Part shown: piece by piece, positions 42,497 through 50,989 of the stretch
Layout of the letters: every line of letters starts with the position of its first letter
Numbering within the stretch: the stretch's first letter is position 1
DNA from: GCA-2794515 sp033763335
GTDB lineage: Bacteria; Chloroflexota; Anaerolineae; Aggregatilineales; Phototrophicaceae
NCBI GenBank assembly: GCA_033763335.1
Contig: JANRKU010000161.1
Span: 15,279-79,278 of the forward strand
Length of the DNA stretch: 64,000 nucleotides
Reading direction: 5' to 3'
Made by a program: the position numbers and the translations under genes
Notes under the pieces: generated by a model
The model's database searches: none
Told to the model about the DNA's origin: nothing
Seen by the model: the letters and a program-made list of their open reading frames with translations, nothing else

Positions 42497-44691
42497 TATG
42501 ACCGCCTCATGGGGATGAGGAGAATATCATTGGTAATTTGTGTGCCATCGGTGCGCGTCATGCGGAGGCGTGCGGCTGTCACCGCATCCACCATACCAAT
42601 CCCAATGAGAAAATCATCGGTGGTGAGGCTTTCGAGTGATAGTGTCACACATTCATTCACCTGCTCACCCTTACGCCAGCCACCTGTTGGATAGCGATTA
42701 TTTAATGGGGCGGCATCATATTGGTTGATAGGACTGCCATTCGTACTTAAAACGTGAACAAATACGTTGTAATTGCCTTCTGGAAATTCTAATGCAGACC
42801 ATGTTAGGCATACCTGAACCCCATTTTCAGTGATAGAAGCTGTTGGTTGTGATAAGCCAATTTTATCCCCTAGCCGATAGAGGATATTGGTATCGCTTGG
42901 CGGGGCATTGATGGCAATTGTGCCAATATTTGCCACATCCACAGGGGTATCATCGCGCCCGATGATAGGCAATTCTGCGAGGGTATCGCCATCATATAAT
43001 TTGACGATGAGAATATCACTCATTTGAGCAGTGGCATCTTCTGGAATATGTATCCAATAGGTTTCTGACCATGTTTGACCCGTCTCCCAATCGCTGGCAA
43101 TTAAATTGCCTGTGGCGGGGTAACTATCGCGCCGTACCACATCGGTTTGAGCAGAATGAAGCGCCACGCGCAAATTTTCATCGGCAGGGGCTAATGCTCG
43201 CCAATATAGCGTGACTTGAATTTTTTCATTGGGTAATGCACGCGGATAAATAGGCGACATACCGATGAGTTCTGCCACATTGCCAAAACGGAAATAAACG
43301 GGGCGCTCTATGGTCTCTGGTAGTGGGGTCGGTTGATAGGCGGGGACAAAATAGCGGAATAAGGCAGAACTGGCAACCCCGCCCATCACGATGATGAACA
43401 ACCATGTACGATAACGCCATTGGCGGGGAATCCAGCCTGTGATGCCGAGCGCCATTACTGCCCCCCAACTGCCGATGAGGGGGATGAGGTAGCGCCCCAA
43501 ATTGCCACCCCAATATTTTCCAGACAGATAAAATACTGCCCCCACCATGCAGGCGGTAAAACTGCCCAATACGATGGCGATATTGCGTGCTAATGGGGTG
43601 GGGAATAGGGGTTTTTTGGTGATGATGGCGCGTAAAATCCACATGCCACATCCTAAAAGGCTGATGACGGTGAGTGCATTGAAATACGCATATAATTCAT
43701 CGCCAACAGCGACAATCCCGCCACCAAATCGCGCCCAGAAGGTCTCATAAATGAACACACCATTTTTGAGCGCCACCGATAACGAAAAACTGCCATCGGG
43801 GTTAATGGGTTGCGCCCCTGGGATATTGGGGACGGCACTTAAGGCGGTAGGGTCGCCATATTGCGCCAAATTATTGACATACCACCAGCCACCAATCACA
43901 AGGGTGATGACCAAAATCCATGCCCAATATTTGAGATGGGCGCGGGTGATGAGCAAGGTTAGCCCGATGGGAACTGCCAATAACAGTGTATTGGCTTTGG
44001 ATAAAATTGCCATACCCGCAAATATGGCGAGTAATGCTGTATTTTTCCAATTGGGTTTATCGCGTAGGATATATATCATCATCAACACGGCATAGGTGGT
44101 GGCAAGTGTGGCGAGGGTGTCATTATTCATCACACTGGCGATGTAATTGAATTGCGCCCAAAATGCCACACTGCCTAATGCCAATAGGCGCAATGTGCCA
44201 GAGGTTGGGAATATCACCTTAAAGATGAACGCACAGCCGATGAGGGTCAATAACCCCATAATGACGGACATGATACGAATGGTATAGAGCGCATTGGCAA
44301 TCGGACTCGATACATCTGGGAAAAGTTCGGTCTGCCGATGCAAAAATAGGTTATTGTTATCGCCACCCACTGCACCGATGAGGTCGCTATAATTTCCCCG
44401 ATAAAATGGGTTATAGCGACTGCCCATTTCATTGAGTTGGCTGTTATCGTATCCGCGCACAATGAGCGATGTGAACCAATAATACAACGGCGGGTGGTGA
44501 TATTGCCCGACAAGCGGTGTCTGAATATCTGGGGGGAGTGGGGCGCTCATGCGTGTTAGCAATTCTGCGTGGGCATAATGACCCACTTCATCGGGTCCCT
44601 CAAATGGGGGATTGTTGAGGGCATACACCGTGGCAAATAAGACGAAGATGCCCAATATCAAAATTGTGAGGATGCGTTCAAAAATCGTCAC
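42496..44691 (-). CDS. GT-C superfamily membrane glycosyltransferase (DUF2142-like)
   Basis: 731 residues. About twelve membrane helices in the first ~480 residues, starting with one helix and the acidic loop PPFEGPDEVGHYAH, which matches the DE-containing first external loop of GT-C enzymes using polyprenyl-phosphate sugars. A ~230-residue outer beta-rich C-terminal domain follows (YFRFGNVAELIGMSP...VCLTWSALEFPEGNYNVFVHV). It sits between two femAB genes with two-base spacing or overlap, suggesting a shared envelope job, such as modifying a wall glycopolymer. Donor and acceptor unknown. Confidence 0.75.
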   Translation of the reverse strand: MTIFERILTILILGIFVLFATVYALNNPPFEGPDEVGHYAHAELLTRMSAPLPPDIQTPLVGQYHHPPLYYWFTSLIVRGYDNSQLNEMGSRYNPFYRGNYSDLIGAVGGDNNNLFLHRQTELFPDVSSPIANALYTIRIMSVIMGLLTLIGCAFIFKVIFPTSGTLRLLALGSVAFWAQFNYIASVMNNDTLATLATTYAVLMMIYILRDKPNWKNTALLAIFAGMAILSKANTLLLAVPIGLTLLITRAHLKYWAWILVITLVIGGWWYVNNLAQYGDPTALSAVPNIPGAQPINPDGSFSLSVALKNGVFIYETFWARFGGGIVAVGDELYAYFNALTVISLLGCGMWILRAIITKKPLFPTPLARNIAIVLGSFTACMVGAVFYLSGKYWGGNLGRYLIPLIGSWGAVMALGITGWIPRQWRYRTWLFIIVMGGVASSALFRYFVPAYQPTPLPETIERPVYFRFGNVAELIGMSPIYPRALPNEKIQVTLYWRALAPADENLRVALHSAQTDVVRRDSYPATGNLIASDWETGQTWSETYWIHIPEDATAQMSDILIVKLYDGDTLAELPIIGRDDTPVDVANIGTIAINAPPSDTNILYRLGDKIGLSQPTASITENGVQVCLTWSALEFPEGNYNVFVHVLSTNGSPINQYDAAPLNNRYPTGGWRKGEQVNECVTLSLESLTTDDFLIGIGMVDAVTAARLRMTRTDGTQITNDILLIPMRRS

Positions 44692-44693
44692 GA

Positions 44694-45716
44694 TTACGCT
44701 CTTATCTTTAAGTAGGCTTTATAAGCATTATATATCAAGGGATTATAAACCACATCCCACGCGCCTACAGCCCGTACTATTTTGCCACCCCATCCGCGCT
44801 TAAACCCATAGACACCCCATAACCCATCTTCACGGGTTTGGAACTCGGCTTCGAGTGTGGCTTCAGGTTCATCGGGGATGCCCCACATATCATACCAAAT
44901 ACAGCCATGAGATTTTGCCCATTGCATGGCTTTCCACTGGACACCATAAGCCGCCATCAAATTCCGTTTGCTATTGGCAGATGCCCCATACATATACCAC
45001 GCGGTATCCCCTGCTTTATAGGCAAATACACCCGCAAGACAATCGCCTTCATGGTCTGCCAAAAATAATGCCGCATCACCATTGGGAACAGACAGGCTAT
45101 ATGCCAATTCATAATAGGCGGGGTCATGCACCCCAAACGCATTGCGTTCCCCTGTGGTGGTCATCATTGATGTGAATTTACTCACATCGGCTTGAGTCGC
45201 TTCATAATAATGAATATCGTTCTTGAGGCTTTGGCGGATTTTGCGCCGTGTTCCCTGATTCATCCGCGCCAAAATGGTATCTTCATCTGCCGAGAGGTCA
45301 ATCAGCACCGTATTGGGTGGCTGGATGGTCTGTGGGCTCGGTTTGAAATTGAGTGATTCAAACGCTGGCGGGCTTTCATCCAAAAAAATGCCAGCCTCCC
45401 ATTTGAGGAAGCGAGCCTGATGTTTTTTTGCGGTTTGATGAATCGCATTCCACAAGTCTTGTTGGGCGCTATCATCAGATAGATAGGGACCCATAGGCAA
45501 ATAGGCGAGTGTGCCGAGTTTCATGGGGAGGGCATGAAACAGCAATTGCGCCCCGCCGATGAGTTGACTATCACGCACGAGGGCGACTGTTTCATCTTGC
45601 CAGCCAAAGGCACGTTTAAGCGCCCCAAATGCCGATAGTTGCAAGGCATGGGCGCGGGGATGCTTTTTCACATAGGCATCCCATTGGGTAGGTGTGGGTG
45701 TTTGTATCGTTATCAT
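44694..45716 (-). CDS. FemAB-type aminoacyltransferase, copy B
   Basis: 340 residues from ATG 45716 (MITIQTPTPTQWDAYV); ATG 45725 and an upstream in-frame start at 45776 are alternatives because no strong ribosome site is seen. Features parallel copy A: ALQLSAFGALKRAFGW, MNQGTRRKIRQSLKND, AWYMYGASANSKRNLMAAYGVQWKAM, YDMWGIP, DGLWGVYGFKRGWGGKIVRAVGAWD. First gene of the femB-GT-C-femA-hydrolase run on the minus strand. Substrate residue cannot be told. Confidence 0.83.
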   Translation of the reverse strand: MITIQTPTPTQWDAYVKKHPRAHALQLSAFGALKRAFGWQDETVALVRDSQLIGGAQLLFHALPMKLGTLAYLPMGPYLSDDSAQQDLWNAIHQTAKKHQARFLKWEAGIFLDESPPAFESLNFKPSPQTIQPPNTVLIDLSADEDTILARMNQGTRRKIRQSLKNDIHYYEATQADVSKFTSMMTTTGERNAFGVHDPAYYELAYSLSVPNGDAALFLADHEGDCLAGVFAYKAGDTAWYMYGASANSKRNLMAAYGVQWKAMQWAKSHGCIWYDMWGIPDEPEATLEAEFQTREDGLWGVYGFKRGWGGKIVRAVGAWDVVYNPLIYNAYKAYLKIRA

Positions 45717-45862
45717 GCCAAACATTAAAGCGCAAAGATGACGAGAACGCAATAGCTCTTTATGAATGTTGCCCAATTCGGCTATGGGATGAATGGGGCA
45801 AATGTGTTAGAATTTCCCCTTGTCGGTTAGCAGAGCGTTTCATGCTAAATAACAATCCCAAT

Positions 45863-45891
45863 TTGCACCTATGGGACGAGAGTGCTATACT
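45863..45891 (+). promoter_or_regulatory. Promoter of the nuo operon
   Basis: TTGCAC (45863-45868) and TATACT (45886-45891) have 17-base spacing, and TGC before the -10 makes an extended -10. Start predicted near 45898, ~90 bases before nuoA. The remaining gap 45717-45862 shows no gene; a frame at 45692-45970 spans the promoter and is judged noncoding. Confidence 0.55.
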
Positions 45892-45976
45892 TACCCTCGT
45901 TTGTGATAAAGAGTGCAAACTAAATGCAAGTCAATTAAAGCTATTTTTCAATGGATGCAAGCAGGTTTAATTTTTA

Positions 45977-45989
45977 GAGGTGACACCTC
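45977..45989 (+). promoter_or_regulatory. Self-complementary ribosome site of nuoA
   Basis: GAGGTG-A-CACCTC lies directly before the nuoA ATG (45990). The ribosome site is inside a perfect inverted repeat, so a short hairpin could mask it and damp translation. Only local pairing of about 4 bp is sterically possible. Confidence 0.3.
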
Positions 45990-46352
45990 ATGGAAATACT
46001 GAATCAATGGGCATTTATCGGCATGTTTTTTGTGTTAGCCCCCATTTTGCCCGCCGTGCCAATTTTGTTGGCGGCGGTTATTAGTCCCAAGAAACCCAAT
46101 GCCATCAAACAAGCAACGTATGAATGTGGCGTGGAGACGGTTGGTGACACATGGGTGCAGTTCAAGATGCAATACTATCTCTACGGACTTATTTTCCTCA
46201 TTTTTGATGTGGAAATGGTCTTTTTATTCCCGTGGGCATTGGCATATAAGCAACTCGACTTCTTCGCATTTTTGGCGGGGTTGTTGTTTATCTTTTTGCT
46301 CAGTGATGCTCTCGTTTATGCGTGGCGTAAAAAAGTTTTGGAATGGGTGTAG
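45990..46352 (+). CDS. nuoA: NADH-quinone oxidoreductase subunit A
   Basis: 120 residues, three membrane helices. Family motifs YECGVETVGDTWVQFKMQYYLYGLIFLIFDVEMVFLFPWA include the conserved ECG and FDVE. NuoA sits at the quinone-site junction of complex I. Normally followed by nuoB; here nuoH comes three bases later, so B, C, D, E, F, G and I are absent from this operon. Confidence 0.95.
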   Translation: MEILNQWAFIGMFFVLAPILPAVPILLAAVISPKKPNAIKQATYECGVETVGDTWVQFKMQYYLYGLIFLIFDVEMVFLFPWALAYKQLDFFAFLAGLLFIFLLSDALVYAWRKKVLEWV

Positions 46353-46355
46353 CTT

Positions 46356-47585
46356 ATGCAATGCGATAATCTCATCAATACGCTTGCTCCGTGTTTGGTA
46401 CAATCGGGCTGGAATGGCGATATTGCCAATTTCATCTCCATCTTTTTAGGTGTCATTGTTGTTGCCACCTTCCCCTTGCTTGTGACCATTTTTCTCATCT
46501 GGTTTGAGCGCAAATTTGCCGCCCGTATTCAAGACCGTTTGGGACCCAATCGTGTGGGACCCTTTGGGTTATTACAACCATTTGCCGATGTCATTAAATT
46601 GCTTGGTAAAGAAGATATTACCCCCGCAGGTGCAGACAAGGTTATTTATAACCTCGCCCCTGTGATGATGGTGATGTCGGTGTTGCTGATTTGGGCGGTT
46701 GTCCCCATTTCTCCCATCCACTACGGCATGGATTTGGAAATTGGGGCATTGTATATCATCGCAGTCGCCTCTTTTGGCACGCTATCGGTGATTTTTGCCA
46801 GTTGGTCTAGCAATAACAAATATGCCTTGCTCGGTGCATTCCGTGTCGTGGCACAATTGATTAGCTACGAAATCCCATTGGCATTTGCCTTGCTCGTCCC
46901 CGTGATGTTGGCTGGTAGCATGAGCCTTGTGGATATTACCCAAGCCCAAGCGGGTATGTGGTTTATGTTTATGGCACCTCTCTCTGCTGTGTTGTTTTTT
47001 ATCTCATCACAAGCAGAAACGGGACGCGCTCCATTTGACTTGTTAGAAGCCGAATCGGAATTGGTGGCGGGTTTCAACATCGAATATTCGGGCATGAAAT
47101 TTGCTTTGTTTTTTGCGGGCGAATTTATGCACGTCTTTACCAACGGTGTGTTGATGGCGGTGTTGTTCACAGGCGGGTATATTGGGTTTGGTGGGCTAGA
47201 AAATAGCATCCCGCTTTTGGGTGTGGTTTTCTTATTTGCAAAAGCCTCTATTTGGTATATGATTTCGCTCCTTGTGCGGAATGCGTTACCCCGTGTGCGG
47301 ATTGACCAACTTATGAATTTCAACTGGAAATTCCTTGTGCCAGTCTCGATTGTAAATGTCATCATGATGGCATTTTTGCTCAAATTGGTACAAGAATTGG
47401 GTATTGCTCCCGCGCCAGACCAAGCCAATGACTTTGTGGCGAATATTCCCCAAACGTTGGTGTTATTCGCGGGGAATGTGGTGTTGGGCTTGTTGATTCT
47501 CAACAACATCCGTTCACGTTTCCGCAAAGAACGCCTAGACGAATCGGCAAAGAGAGCCATCGTGCCAGTGGGCGCGGGCGATTAA
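46356..47585 (+). CDS. nuoH: NADH-quinone oxidoreductase subunit H
   Basis: 409 residues, somewhat longer than average. Eight or so helices. Motifs: FERKFAARIQDRLGPNRVGPFGLLQPFADVIKLLGKED, SYEIPLAFAL, AETGRAPFDLLEAESELVAGFNIEYSG (the acidic quinone-channel loop), and RIDQLMNFNWKFLVPVS. NuoH forms the quinone chamber and the E-channel. The ~25 residues before the first helix are unusual in length. Two to three bases after nuoA. Confidence 0.95.
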   Translation: MQCDNLINTLAPCLVQSGWNGDIANFISIFLGVIVVATFPLLVTIFLIWFERKFAARIQDRLGPNRVGPFGLLQPFADVIKLLGKEDITPAGADKVIYNLAPVMMVMSVLLIWAVVPISPIHYGMDLEIGALYIIAVASFGTLSVIFASWSSNNKYALLGAFRVVAQLISYEIPLAFALLVPVMLAGSMSLVDITQAQAGMWFMFMAPLSAVLFFISSQAETGRAPFDLLEAESELVAGFNIEYSGMKFALFFAGEFMHVFTNGVLMAVLFTGGYIGFGGLENSIPLLGVVFLFAKASIWYMISLLVRNALPRVRIDQLMNFNWKFLVPVSIVNVIMMAFLLKLVQELGIAPAPDQANDFVANIPQTLVLFAGNVVLGLLILNNIRSRFRKERLDESAKRAIVPVGAGD

Positions 47586-47609
47586 TCATAGGATAGGGGA
47601 GTTGTTGTT

Positions 47610-48131
47610 ATGAACTTCGGTGAAGGATTAACCCCACAAGCAATCGCATTTGGCTTGTTCACCATTTTGACAATTGGGGGGGCGTTGGGTGTGGTCACAA
47701 GCCGTAACCTTGTACGCGCCGCCATTTGGTTGATGTTGAGCTTGTTCGGAATTGCGGGGTTCTTTGTGTTATTGAGTGCGCCATTCTTGGCTTCTGTGCA
47801 AGTATTGGTCTATATTGGCGCAATTGGTATTTTGTTCTCATTTGCGGTCATGCTCACACGCGGGATGACCAACCTCAAAGAACGGTTTAACACGCAATGG
47901 TGGTTGGCGGCTTTTGCGGCAATTACCGCGTTTGCTCTGTTGATGGTGGGGGTCATTGTCCCTGTATTTGGCACCACCGTCATCCCTGTCGCAGACCAAG
48001 TGACCACAACTGTAGATTTGGGTGTGGCATTGGTGAGTGGCAATCAATATGTGTTACCGTTTGAGGTGGCATCATTGCTCCTCACGGCGGCGATGATTGG
48101 CGCGATTGTTATTGCGCGTGAAGACGATTAG
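47610..48131 (+). CDS. nuoJ: NADH-quinone oxidoreductase subunit J
   Basis: 173 residues, five membrane helices. NuoJ marks: SRNLVRAAIWLMLSLFGIAGFFVLLSAPFLASVQVLVYIGAIGILFSFAVML. The pi-bulge glycine/tyrosine segment VYIGAIG is intact. It links the E-channel to NuoK. GGGGAG upstream of the ATG. Confidence 0.93.
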   Translation: MNFGEGLTPQAIAFGLFTILTIGGALGVVTSRNLVRAAIWLMLSLFGIAGFFVLLSAPFLASVQVLVYIGAIGILFSFAVMLTRGMTNLKERFNTQWWLAAFAAITAFALLMVGVIVPVFGTTVIPVADQVTTTVDLGVALVSGNQYVLPFEVASLLLTAAMIGAIVIAREDD

Positions 48132-48166
48132 CATCGGTCAATCCATAAAATACGGAAGGATTGTAT

Positions 48167-48478
48167 ATGGGAGTTCCACTTTGGATGTATTTAACGGTTG
48201 CGGCGGCGCTATTCTCCATCGGCATGTATGGGGTGTTGGCACGGCGTAACGCGGTGGCTGTGCTGATGGGGATTGAGTTGATGCTGAACGCGGTCAACCT
48301 CAACCTTGTCGCTTTTTGGCGGTATTTAACCCCATTCAATATGAGTGGACAAGCATTTGCCGCATTTGTATTGGTGGTCGCCGCCGCAGAAGTCGCTGTC
48401 GGTTTGGCGATTATTATTGCTGTCTATCGCAACCGCCAATCGGTGGAAGTGGAAGACGTAGATATGCTCAAAGGATAA
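48167..48478 (+). CDS. nuoK: NADH-quinone oxidoreductase subunit K
   Basis: 103 residues, three helices. ATG 48167 with AAGGA six bases upstream is preferred to TTG 48161. The conserved glutamate-bearing helix VLMGIELMLNAVNLNLVAF and the second glutamate in AAAEVAVGLAIIIAVYR are present, as needed for proton transfer. Confidence 0.95.
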   Translation: MGVPLWMYLTVAAALFSIGMYGVLARRNAVAVLMGIELMLNAVNLNLVAFWRYLTPFNMSGQAFAAFVLVVAAAEVAVGLAIIIAVYRNRQSVEVEDVDMLKG

Positions 48479-48487
48479 GGGGCGCAC

Positions 48488-50905
48488 ATGGTTAATTTTA
48501 ACGATGTAAACTATCTCCCTTGGCTTATCCCGCTCGGTCCTCTGCTGGCATTTGCCATCATTGCCTTGCTCACCAACCGTAGTCGGCTCGTGCCTACCAC
48601 CTCACATGAGTATGGCGGACATCACCCCGATTATGATGGAATGCTCGTCCCCGTGGTTGCGCCATGGAGCCGTGTATTGAGCATTGTTGTGGGCATGTCT
48701 GGTGTGACTGCGGCGTGGTTGATGAGCCTTGTGGTATTTTTTCAGGGTATAAGCACTTCAAAATTAGGTTTAGACGAAAAAGTTTTTGAAAGTAGCCGTA
48801 ACTGGCTCGCCATGGGTGCAGATGCCTTTCGCATCGGTATTTTGGTAGACCCCCTCACGGTGGTCATGCTATTTATGGTGCCATTGGCAGTGATGTGTAT
48901 TTTCATCTATTCTATCGGCTATATGGCACATGACCCTCGTCAAGCCCGCTTTTTTGCGCTCATTTCTTTATTTGCGGGCGCAATGCTGACTTTGGTTGTG
49001 GCAGATAACCTGTTGTTGCTATTTGTGGGTTGGGAAGTGATGGGTGTGTGTTCATACCTGCTCATCGGCTTCTGGTATGAAAAGAAAAGCGCCTATCGCG
49101 CCGCTATCAAAGCCTTTACCACCACCCGCGTTGCCGATGTGATTATGTTGCTCGGCATTGTTTATCTCCATTCCATGACAGGTACACTCAGCTTCCGCGA
49201 CATTCTTTATAATGAAGAAGTTTTGACGATGTTGGCTGGTACACCTGCGCTCATTGTGGGCAGTTGGGGGATTAGTGCGGCGGGACTCATTGGTGTGTTC
49301 CTCATCATCGGTACAATCGGTAAATCGGCACAATTCCCATTACATGTGTGGTTGCCCGATGCGATGGAAGGTCCAACCCCCGTTAGTGCCATGATTCATG
49401 CGGCGGCGATGGTGTCTGCTGGTATTTATGCCATCATTCGCATGTACCCGTTATTTGAGGCAGGTGGGTATCCCCATTCGGGTGAATTTACCTTGCCACT
49501 CTTGCTCATGGCTGTTGTTGGGGCATTTACGGCGCTATTTGCGGCGACCATTGCCCTTACACAAAATGATGTGAAAAAGGTGTTGGCATATTCGACCATT
49601 TCGCAACTCGGCTTTATGATGGCGGCGTTGGGGATTGGTGCTTATATCGCGGCATTCTTCCACCTCATCACCCATGCGTTCTTCAAAGCCTTGTTGTTTA
49701 TGGCTTCTGGCTCTGTGATTCATGCGATGGAACACGGCGAACATCACCTGCACGAACACCACGATGAAGAACACAGCGACCACGCCCATGACCACGCGCA
49801 TGATGACCATGAGGCACATGATAGTCACGATGCCCATGACCATCACGAAACAGTCGGTGAACCGATTGACCGTGATGCAGTAGATGAACCTGTTGAACCC
49901 CATTTTGACCCACAAGACATGCGGAATATGGGCGGATTGATTCGCAATATCCCCGTCACTGCATGGACATTCATCATCGGTGGGATTTCATTGGCAGGCT
50001 TCCCGTTATTAACGGCGGGTTTCTGGTCTAAAGATGAAATTTTGGCGGATGCGTGGTATGTGTGGTCAGAAACATCATCAGTCGTTCACATTTTTGTGTT
50101 CGTGATGTTGGTGATGGCGGCATTCCTCACCGCTTTCTATACCGCACGTCAATTGAGCATGACCTTCTTGGGCGCTCATCGTACCGAAGAAGCCTCTCAT
50201 GCAGGATTAGGCGGGTCACGGAGCATTATCAGCATCACCATGCAATTGCCACTGGTCATCCTCGCGTTCTTTGCGATTGTGGCAGGTTTTGTGGGTGTCC
50301 CCCCCGATTTCCCCATCTTTGGCAGTATTTTTGCACCAGATGGCAATCCATTTTTCAATTTTGTGAAATATAGTTTGCTCACTGAGATGCAACCACCCAA
50401 GCCACCCTTCAATGCTATTCCTGTGTTAGCCTCATTTGCGGTGGCACTCGGCGGGTTATATCTTGGCTGGCGCATGTATGGTCGTACCCCTCTCAAAGCG
50501 GGTGAACCAGACCCCATGACCAAAATTTTGTCACCCAGTGTCTATAAATTGCTCCAGAATAAATATTATATAGACGAACTGTATGTGGCTATTTTCGTCA
50601 AGCCATCAAAATGGTTTGCGAAGAATGTGGTGGTGGTCTTTGTGGATAAGGGTATCATTGATGGCACCCTCCATCTGATTGCCCGTGTGTTCACATGGAT
50701 TGGCGACTTGTTCAAAGTGTTGAACTTGTGGCTGATTGATGGTGTGGGCGATGGTATCCCACAAGGGATTATCAAATTTGGGGCATGGTTCAGACGGATT
50801 CAAACCGGGCAAGTACAACAATACCTCTTATTGGTGTTGGTAGCAGTATTGCTCGTTGGCTTGATATTTGCGGTCTCTGCGGGATTCTTACAAGCGGCAG
50901 GCTAG
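48488..50905 (+). CDS. nuoL: NADH-quinone oxidoreductase subunit L with His-rich insertion
   Basis: 805 residues against the usual ~620-660. The antiporter-like core has VGWEVMGVCSYLLIGFWYEK (TM5 Glu), TIGKSAQFPLHVWLPDAMEGPTPVSAMIHAAAMVSAGIY (TM7 Lys) and QNDVKKVLAYSTISQLGFM. A His/Asp-rich segment is inserted at residues about 415-475 (17 His in ~45 residues) before MRNMGGLIRNIPVTAW. The C-terminal long lateral helix is present. NuoL is the most distal pump. Start ATG ten bases after nuoK. Confidence 0.94.
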   Translation: MVNFNDVNYLPWLIPLGPLLAFAIIALLTNRSRLVPTTSHEYGGHHPDYDGMLVPVVAPWSRVLSIVVGMSGVTAAWLMSLVVFFQGISTSKLGLDEKVFESSRNWLAMGADAFRIGILVDPLTVVMLFMVPLAVMCIFIYSIGYMAHDPRQARFFALISLFAGAMLTLVVADNLLLLFVGWEVMGVCSYLLIGFWYEKKSAYRAAIKAFTTTRVADVIMLLGIVYLHSMTGTLSFRDILYNEEVLTMLAGTPALIVGSWGISAAGLIGVFLIIGTIGKSAQFPLHVWLPDAMEGPTPVSAMIHAAAMVSAGIYAIIRMYPLFEAGGYPHSGEFTLPLLLMAVVGAFTALFAATIALTQNDVKKVLAYSTISQLGFMMAALGIGAYIAAFFHLITHAFFKALLFMASGSVIHAMEHGEHHLHEHHDEEHSDHAHDHAHDDHEAHDSHDAHDHHETVGEPIDRDAVDEPVEPHFDPQDMRNMGGLIRNIPVTAWTFIIGGISLAGFPLLTAGFWSKDEILADAWYVWSETSSVVHIFVFVMLVMAAFLTAFYTARQLSMTFLGAHRTEEASHAGLGGSRSIISITMQLPLVILAFFAIVAGFVGVPPDFPIFGSIFAPDGNPFFNFVKYSLLTEMQPPKPPFNAIPVLASFAVALGGLYLGWRMYGRTPLKAGEPDPMTKILSPSVYKLLQNKYYIDELYVAIFVKPSKWFAKNVVVVFVDKGIIDGTLHLIARVFTWIGDLFKVLNLWLIDGVGDGIPQGIIKFGAWFRRIQTGQVQQYLLLVLVAVLLVGLIFAVSAGFLQAAG
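49730..49911 (+). other. His/Asp-rich insertion in NuoL
   Basis: Codons for about 60 residues dominated by His, Asp and Glu (HEHHDEEHSDHAHDHAHDDH and on) replace the short loop between the SVIHAM helix end and MRNMGGL. It could bind metal or buffer protons. The pattern suits a disordered loop at a membrane surface. Confidence 0.85.
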
Positions 50906-50989
50906 ATAGTAGGGTAGGGCATGGCGCTTTTGACCATGCCTTTCTCATGTAAATTAGGATTATTGCAAAAACGGAGGGTAGTTCCGTAC

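Noticed and set aside
45692..45970. 92-codon plus frame before nuoA
   Set aside because: Covers the nuo promoter and the 5' end of the opposite femAB gene; composition is not protein-like.
46865..47560. 231-codon minus-strand frame over nuoH
   Set aside because: Antisense of a clear NuoH; no domain or ribosome site.
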